Positions 57,823 through 64,000 of a stretch of 64,000 bases of DNA are shown here, in pieces (position 1 is the first letter of the stretch; every line of letters starts with the position of its first letter). The DNA is from Warburgia ugandensis (Eukaryota > Streptophyta > Magnoliopsida > Canellales > Canellaceae). The stretch covers positions 17,645,103 to 17,709,102 of the forward strand of contig CP141131.1 of the NCBI GenBank assembly GCA_035236585.1, written 5' to 3'. The notes beneath the pieces are model-generated. The model did not search any database and was not told the DNA's origin. It was given only the letters and a program-made list of their open reading frames with translations. The translations under genes were made by a program, and so were the position numbers.

Positions 57823-60761
57823 TACCATGGAGGTCGAGAAAGGCGATAGTAAATAGGGAATCTCCAAATCATAAGATTCGCATCGCGTACATGGAATATA
57901 GGGACATTGTCGGAGGTAAGAGTTTGGAGTTAGTAGACACGATAAAACGTAGGAGAGTCAACATCGCTTGTATCCAAGAAACCAAGTGGAAAGGCCAAAG
58001 CTGTAGAGAAATAGATGGGTATAAATTATGAGTACGTAGGAAAGGAAAATAATAGAAATGGCGTAGGAATAATAGTGGATAAGGAATTAAAGGATAAAGT
58101 TGTGGACGTTAAAAGAATCGGTGATAGAATAATAATAATAAAAATGATTCTAGGAGAGCAGATTATAAATATTATAAGTGCATATGCACCACAAGTAGGG
58201 CTACAAGATATAATTAAGAGAGGCAGTTTTGGGAAGATATGGAGGGAGTCATGCAAGAAATTCCCAACACCGAGGGAATATTTATAGGAGCGGAGACTTA
58301 AATGGCCATGTAGGAAAAGATAAGGAAGGATATGATAGAATACACGGAGGGTATGGTATAGGTGAAACGAAACGAGATGGGGAGAATATCCTCGATTTTG
58401 CTTTGTCATATAACCTATCCATTGCAAATACACTCTTTAAGAAGAGGGATGAACACTTAATAACCCTGTAAAAGTGGACTTCATAAAAGCGAATAGACTT
58501 TTTTTCTACTTAGGAATAATGAACGATCTATATGTAAGGATTGTGGTGATACCGTGAGAGTTTAACCTCACAACATAGGTTAATGGTTATGGATATTCAT
58601 ATCAAAAGATGGAGTAAAAGAACTGAACTTAATACACATCCAAAAACTAAGTGGTGGAACTTAAAAGGAGAGAAAATAACCTCATTCAAAAATAAGTTGA
58701 TGGTAGAAGGAAATTGGAATTATGAAACGAGTAAATACCATGTGGACTAATATGGTGAGTCCATTAAGAAAGTGGCAAAAGATGTCTTAGAGTATCTAAA
58801 GGTAAAAGGCTATTAACAAAGGAAACATGGTGGTGGGAATGAAAGCAGTGCAAAAAGCTATTAAAGAAAAACGAATGCATTTTAAAGCATGGCAGAAGAT
58901 TAGAAATAATGAAAACTATGAACAATATAAGAATGCTAAAAACGTTGCTAAGAGAATAGTAAGTGAGGCTAAACTTAAAGCATATGATGAGCTCTATAAT
59001 AGACTAGGAACAAGAGAAGGTGAGAAAGATGTGTTTAAAATTGCAAAGGTAAGAGAAACAGAAGAGTAAGGACTTAGAGCATGTTAGGTGCATTAGAAGC
59101 GATGATCAAAGGGTATTAGTCAAAGACGTTGAGATCAAACAAAGGTGGGAAATCTACTTAAAAATTGCTAAATGACAATGGCCACGAGAATAGAGGAATT
59201 GAAAATACTATAAATCTAAATAACACCGGATATTATAGATATGAACGTAGGGATTAAAATGCTTGAAGTAAAGAGGCCTGAGAAAGATGAAATCGTGAAA
59301 GGCCATGGGGCCTGATGGTATACCAATAGAGGTTTGGAAGCATATGGGAGATATTGGGGTAGTTTGGTTGACCAAGTTGTTTAACAAGATTATAAAATCA
59401 CAGAAAATGCCCGATGAGTGGAGGAAAAGCTCTATTGTACCAATCTATAAGAATAAAGGAGACATTGAGCGCACTAATTATCGAGGGATCAAACTTATGA
59501 GCCACACCATGAAACTTTTGAAAGAGTCATTGAGAAGAGTACGACATGAAACAAGTGTATCGGAGAATCGGTTGGTTTCATGCCAGGAGGTCTACCATGG
59601 AAGCTATTTTCTTCTACTAAGACAATTAGTAGAGAAATATAGGGAGAGGAGAAAAGACCTCACACATGGTCTTTATTGACTTAGAAGGCTTATGATAGAG
59701 TCCCACAGAGAGTTAATATGGAGGGTGTTAGGTGTTAAAGGGGTTTCTCGGGGTATATAGACATAATTAAAGATATGTATGAGGGAGCAAAGAATAAATG
59801 TTAAGACCACTAGTGAGCGTGGACCGGTGATTTTCCTGTCCTTTGTCGGATTGCACCAAGGATCGGCATTAAGTCCATACCTTTTCACATTAGTTATGGA
59901 TGAGTTAACAAAACACATCTGCATGAGGAGATTCCCCGGTGCATGCTATTTGCGAGACGATATAGTCCTACTTGATGAGACAAGGGAGGGTGTCAACATA
60001 AAGCTAGAGCTATGAGAGAAGCAGTAGAATCGGAAGGATTTAAAATTAGCCGAACTAAGACAGAATATATGGAATGTAATTTTAGCAAGGAGAGTAGGAG
60101 GAGCACCGGTCAAGATTGATAACCAAGAGGTCCCCATGAGAGACCACTTCCGATACTTAGGATCATTGATCCATGAGAGTGGAGAGATTGAGAGGGAGGT
60201 TACCCGAGAATCCAAGCGGGTTGGAACAAATGGAGATGTGCAATGGGGGTTTTATGTGAACGGCGGGTGCCACTCAAACCCAAACTAAAGGGAAAATTCT
60301 ATAGGATGGCTATAAGGCCGGCCATGCTCTATGGATCGAGTGTTGGGCGGTTAAGGAACATCATACTCATAGGCCGAGTGTTGCGAAATGAGGATGTTGA
60401 GATGGATGAGTGGTAAGACAAGAAAGGATAGAATTAGAAATGAAAATATTAGAAGAAATTTAGGGATAGCACCAATAGGTAACAAGATGAGGGAGATTAG
60501 ACTTAGATGGTTTGGACATGTTCAAAGGAGGCCAACAACGGCACCAGTTAGAAGGAGTGAGGCAATACAAGTTGAAGGTTCTAAAAGGGCAAGGGGAAGG
60601 CCCAAAAGAACGTGGATAGAAGTGGTGAGGAAAGATTTAAAAACTTTGGGACTAAATGAAGCCATGGTATTTAATAGAGTGGAATGGAGGAATAAGATTC
60701 ATGTGGCCGACCCCTAATTGGGATAAGGTCTTGATGATGATGATGATTCATGTTCAGTGGT

Positions 60762-61500
60762 GATTCACAGGGCAGCTGTTTTCTTGCATGAAAGGGCTTA
60801 GAGGGAGGTTATACAACCTGTTTAAGCAATTATACAGGGGTTTATTTCTGCTAATCAGGGAAAGCAATAGGCTTCACTGATCCATGCACCTTCAGTGCAG
60901 CCACATCAGGAAAAGCATGCAAGTGCTGCAAGTGAAACACTCGGAAAACTAGGGTTTTGTGGAGTCAAGAGAGCGAAAGAGAGAAGAAGAAGAAGAGAAG
61001 AGAGGCAACTGAAATGCCCATTGTTGATCTCCTCTTATTATGTTGTATATTGCTTAATTGAATGTGTAAATACTAGAACATTGCACTATGGCATAAAAGT
61101 ATGCACACCAACACTCCCCCTCAATCTGCCACTTATGTATTGATCTCTTCCGCCTTGCCTAGAATACTTTGAAACTGAGATCTATTGACTACCTTGGCTA
61201 GAATGTTAGCTGATTGGTCTCCAGAGAGAAAATGGAGCTTGAATCTATCACAAACTTATTTGTCAAGTTTGGTGACTTCCTCTTCTTACAACCTAGCTTC
61301 CCTTTGCCTGCAAATGTACATACAAGCACGTTAGGCTTCAAGTATGCAGAGCCATCCAGTTCTACTGTAGATATTGGGAAAATTAGGACTCGACTGAACA
61401 CTTTTAGTAGTTGTTGGCAAGAGAATGGACGTACTAGGCTGAAGTGTGCAACTTCAGAGGATATTTTTCAAACAACATGCTGCTTTGTACAGTGAGATGG
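60762..61500 (-). mobile_element. Copia remnant 3, minus strand: end of RNase H region and LTR
   Basis: On the minus strand, a DQSANILAKVVNRSQFQSIL block (about 61220-61160) matches the typical copia end (DQLADILTK..), followed by a polypurine tract (TTGAGGGGGAG). A presumed LTR then starts TGTTGGTGTGC near 61111 and runs to lower coordinates. The other LTR was not found. It is old and broken. The RTE insertion lies immediately to its left and may sit inside this LTR. Confidence 0.65.
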
Positions 61501-64000
61501 AAAACAAGCCTTCCCAACCACAAACAGTCAGACCTTTGGATACAACATGGTATATTAACTACAGACTTGTGTCAACAATTCTGAATATCCCAAAAGTACA
61601 AATCCCATCAGGAACAGCTGCTCATTTTTAAAGATTCATGTTCAACCCAATTCATCAACATCAGACTGATTATATGTCATGAAACTTAAAAGAAAAATGA
61701 AAAGAACTAATGCTTTGATCACACTCAAATGAACCTGGCTAAATAATATACATCAGATTTACTTTATTACTCAGTAAAACACAACAAAAGCAGGAGGTAA
61801 GGCTCATATATTCCATGGAGAAACAACAGATATGCTTTGCTAGACAAGGATCAACTTCTCAATGCTTCATAAAACTTATGAGATCACTCGCATATCATTT
61901 CTTGCTGATAAATGATCTTTTGATTCAGTGTTTTCCTAAAAAGCTTCCTCCAACTTGCATCCTATAGAAAAATTGATTAAGAATGTTAATTTCTGTTTTT
62001 TCCATACTTTATTTACAAGAATCTTTGTACAAAATTCAATATTCAACCAAATAACATCAGACTTGATTTTAGGATTTTGTAGAAACAATATTTCGTAGAA
62101 TATATCTCATAGCCCCATTTTACATCTTTTCCGTATGGTTGCTGACATCAGCAGTATGACATGCTGCTACGCACATGTTTTTTTATAGATAGGTATATTC
62201 TGTTTAAAATAATCAAGAGCCTCTGATTGTATTGCTCTGTTACCAGCTTGAAGAACTTGGAATATAGTTAGCTGGAAAGAAGAGAGAGAAAAGGAAACAG
62301 AGATGGAAAGAAGTGAGGACATGGGAGAAGAGTTGATCCGACGACCCTCCCTCATTCTTTCTTAAATCACCTTTGAATGTGCAAAATCACAAAATGTCTT
62401 TATATATGCTGACAGGATAACTATGTCTGGCTCCATGTGGTAACTTTCAGAGTGATGAGAAAAGCTGATTTAGTTAAATTGATTGGGATTCTCAACCAAA
62501 CCAATCAGATCCCATTGAAGAACAAAACACAAGCAAATGATGAACTCAATTAAAAATATATAGAAAGGATAACAAACCATGATTTGCTGCTGTATGGTGT
62601 CAATGAGCAGAAATTGAACAATAAATCCAGTAACTTACAGAGAAATCCCATAAGAAGCCCTATTAAAATGCTAAACACTAAGTATTGCATGTAATCGGCT
62701 ACCTACTATTTTTGGTCCTTTCCTATGTGTGTAACAGCTGAAGTTTGTGGTATCTTCTAGGAGTCATATCAAATCCTTAAAATGGAACCTTGGACTTAGC
62801 TCAGGTACTGCAATAATAAAAATAAACTACTGTGTCCTTACACAAAAGTAGAATTTAATCTTCAAAACGAAGGATGAAACTACCCCCAATCAAGATATGA
62901 TCAAAGTTAAGTTGAAACTATTACCTTCATTTACTATTCCAAAGCCATACAAAAGCTTCTGATGCAAATACCAAAATCCTTTTAAACACTACTATTTATC
63001 AAAAGGTTACTTTGGATACAACTGAAGCCCTTAATGAACCTGCATAAGCCTAACTTCCATTTTCAGAGCTTAAATCAAAACAGAAATCAGATAGGATGTT
63101 GCTTCAAGAAAAATTACCTACTCCCTTTTGTCTAAATTAGGAACTTTCTGAAATTATATATTATCTCTCGGACTAGCCTTCTAATATTTCTTAAACCCTA
63201 GATCTTTCTGAGCTTATCTTGGTGGAGCAACTGTTTTATTAGCTGCATTCCATGATCCTGCTTAAGCAGACAAGCAAGCTTTCCAGTTATCACTCCCTAC
63301 ATGCCAGAATAACATAATGAGATGAGTTGGTTTATCTCTCAGATATATACCTATTACCCACAAGGTTGTTATTGTATGGAAAATAACTTAATACTGGTTG
63401 AATTTGCTCAGACCAGATGAATATCTAGTTTGGTTGTGAGAAACAACAAAATTCGGTTTCACTTTGCTTGGCCATAGTGGCGGTCCATGTCAGTCATGAG
63501 ATCTATTGTACATGTACCTTGGTTCAGAGAACACTTCTTTACCAGTTGTTAGTTTCAGAAGTTGACGAAATTAATAATGTGGACTAATAAAATTAGTCTG
63601 GTAAACTTTCAAGGTTGAAGTCCTACAGCTGAACATATAAACTATACTCATGGAGCTAGGTGTCCATATCAACTAATCTCACATTAACATGAAATTAGTC
63701 TGGTAAACTAACATTTTCAAAGGCTTATAGCCAAACATGTAAACTAATACTCGTCGTGTTAGATGTTCGTATCAAATCTATTGACCAATTTCAATGTGCA
63801 TCAAACCCGTGATTACCATTAAAATCAAAATTAATTATACTATATTTATGAAACAGGAATGAAAAGAACTTGGTTTCTGTTGCCAAAAGCATACACTTTG
63901 TTTACGGAATTAAAAACGGAGCATTTTTGGGCCATATTGGTGTGTCTGTTAATTGACTGCTCCAAACTCCATTGATCAATGGCTCAACATTTTAAATCAT
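61501..64000. other. AT-rich stretch, presumed PrimPol intron 9; nothing recognised
   Basis: No PrimPol exon, RNA gene or element domain could be identified. A purine-rich patch at 62276-62330 gives only low-complexity frames. The words 'aaattagtctggtaaac' and 'aacatataaactatactc' recur near 63590-63640 and 63690-63750, suggesting a small local duplication. Confidence 0.4.

Larger units (their letters stand above)
57171..60745 (+). mobile_element. Full-length RTE-type LINE, frame-broken
   Basis: It starts AACTCCGCCAATGCCGGTCC, a typical plant RTE 5' end, and ends in the (TGATGA)n tail RTE elements use. It is flanked by ATTCATGTTCAGTGGT at 57155-57170 and 60746-60761, a perfect 16-bp target duplication. 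Domains: apurinic endonuclease (about 57880-58290; RRVNIACIQETKWKGQS, NGVGIIVDKELKD, ISAYAPQVGL), RT (about 59290-60050; GPDGIPIEVWKHMGD, PIYKNKGDIERTNYRGIKLM, QGSALSPYLFTLVMDELT, DDIVLLDETREGVN) and the C-terminal block (60388-60717; RLRWFGHVQRRP, RPKRTWIEVVRKDLK). At least five frame changes and a few stops make it inactive. It lies in PrimPol intron 9 in sense orientation. Confidence 0.95.

Noticed and set aside
61201-61495. 93-codon plus-strand frame as a PrimPol 3' exon
   Set aside because: It bears no similarity to the PrimPol C-terminal region. The opposite strand fits the end of a copia polyprotein.

Overview
This is a stretch of flowering-plant nuclear DNA: AT-rich, intron-heavy, with long non-coding spans packed with plant retroelements and at least ten copies of the tRNA-derived Au SINE, a family known from angiosperms. 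No bacterial-style gene packing, rRNA, tRNA or CRISPR was seen. The exact lineage cannot be read from the sequence.

The one host gene recognised with confidence is a plant PrimPol (primase-polymerase of the archaeo-eukaryotic primase superfamily) on the + strand. Nine exons can be placed between 20013 and 56306. They total 1182 nt, exactly 394 codons, with every splice phase closing. They carry catalytic motifs I (D-x-E), II (K-x-S-x-H) and III (Asp), all intact. The 3' exons, expected to hold the zinc-binding module, lie beyond the right edge. The gene is unusual for its introns: intron 6 is about 9.1 kb, intron 8 about 16.4 kb and intron 9 at least 7.7 kb, and all three are filled by nested elements.

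Left flank (1-20000): a candidate internal exon of an unrecognised gene (99-240); a short run of RPB1-CTD-like heptads; a probable two-exon host gene on the minus strand (5682 to 4811); eight Au SINEs; a decayed RTE LINE tail; a chloroplast petA fragment; and a 5'-truncated L1 LINE that carries an Au SINE and an 82-bp internal duplication. Two short upstream ATG frames precede the PrimPol start.

Inside PrimPol: intron 1 holds a plastid ndhD fragment and a Ty3/gypsy integrase remnant. Intron 6 holds a decayed Ty3/gypsy element, a 133-bp tandem duplication and an unrecognised coding-like antisense stretch. Intron 7 holds a 176-bp tandem duplication. Intron 8 holds a fairly young Ty1/copia element with both LTRs (minus strand), then an older copia element (plus strand) that was itself invaded by a hAT-type MITE (8-bp target duplication) and by an internally deleted gypsy element, whose 3' LTR end abuts an Au SINE. 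Intron 9 holds a full-length but frame-broken RTE LINE with 16-bp target duplications, next to a third copia remnant.

No new multi-gene system was found. The most distinctive points are the PrimPol gene structure, two ancient plastid gene fragments, the nested hAT MITE with a duplicated right end, and the repeat-built 5' region of the RTE LINE.
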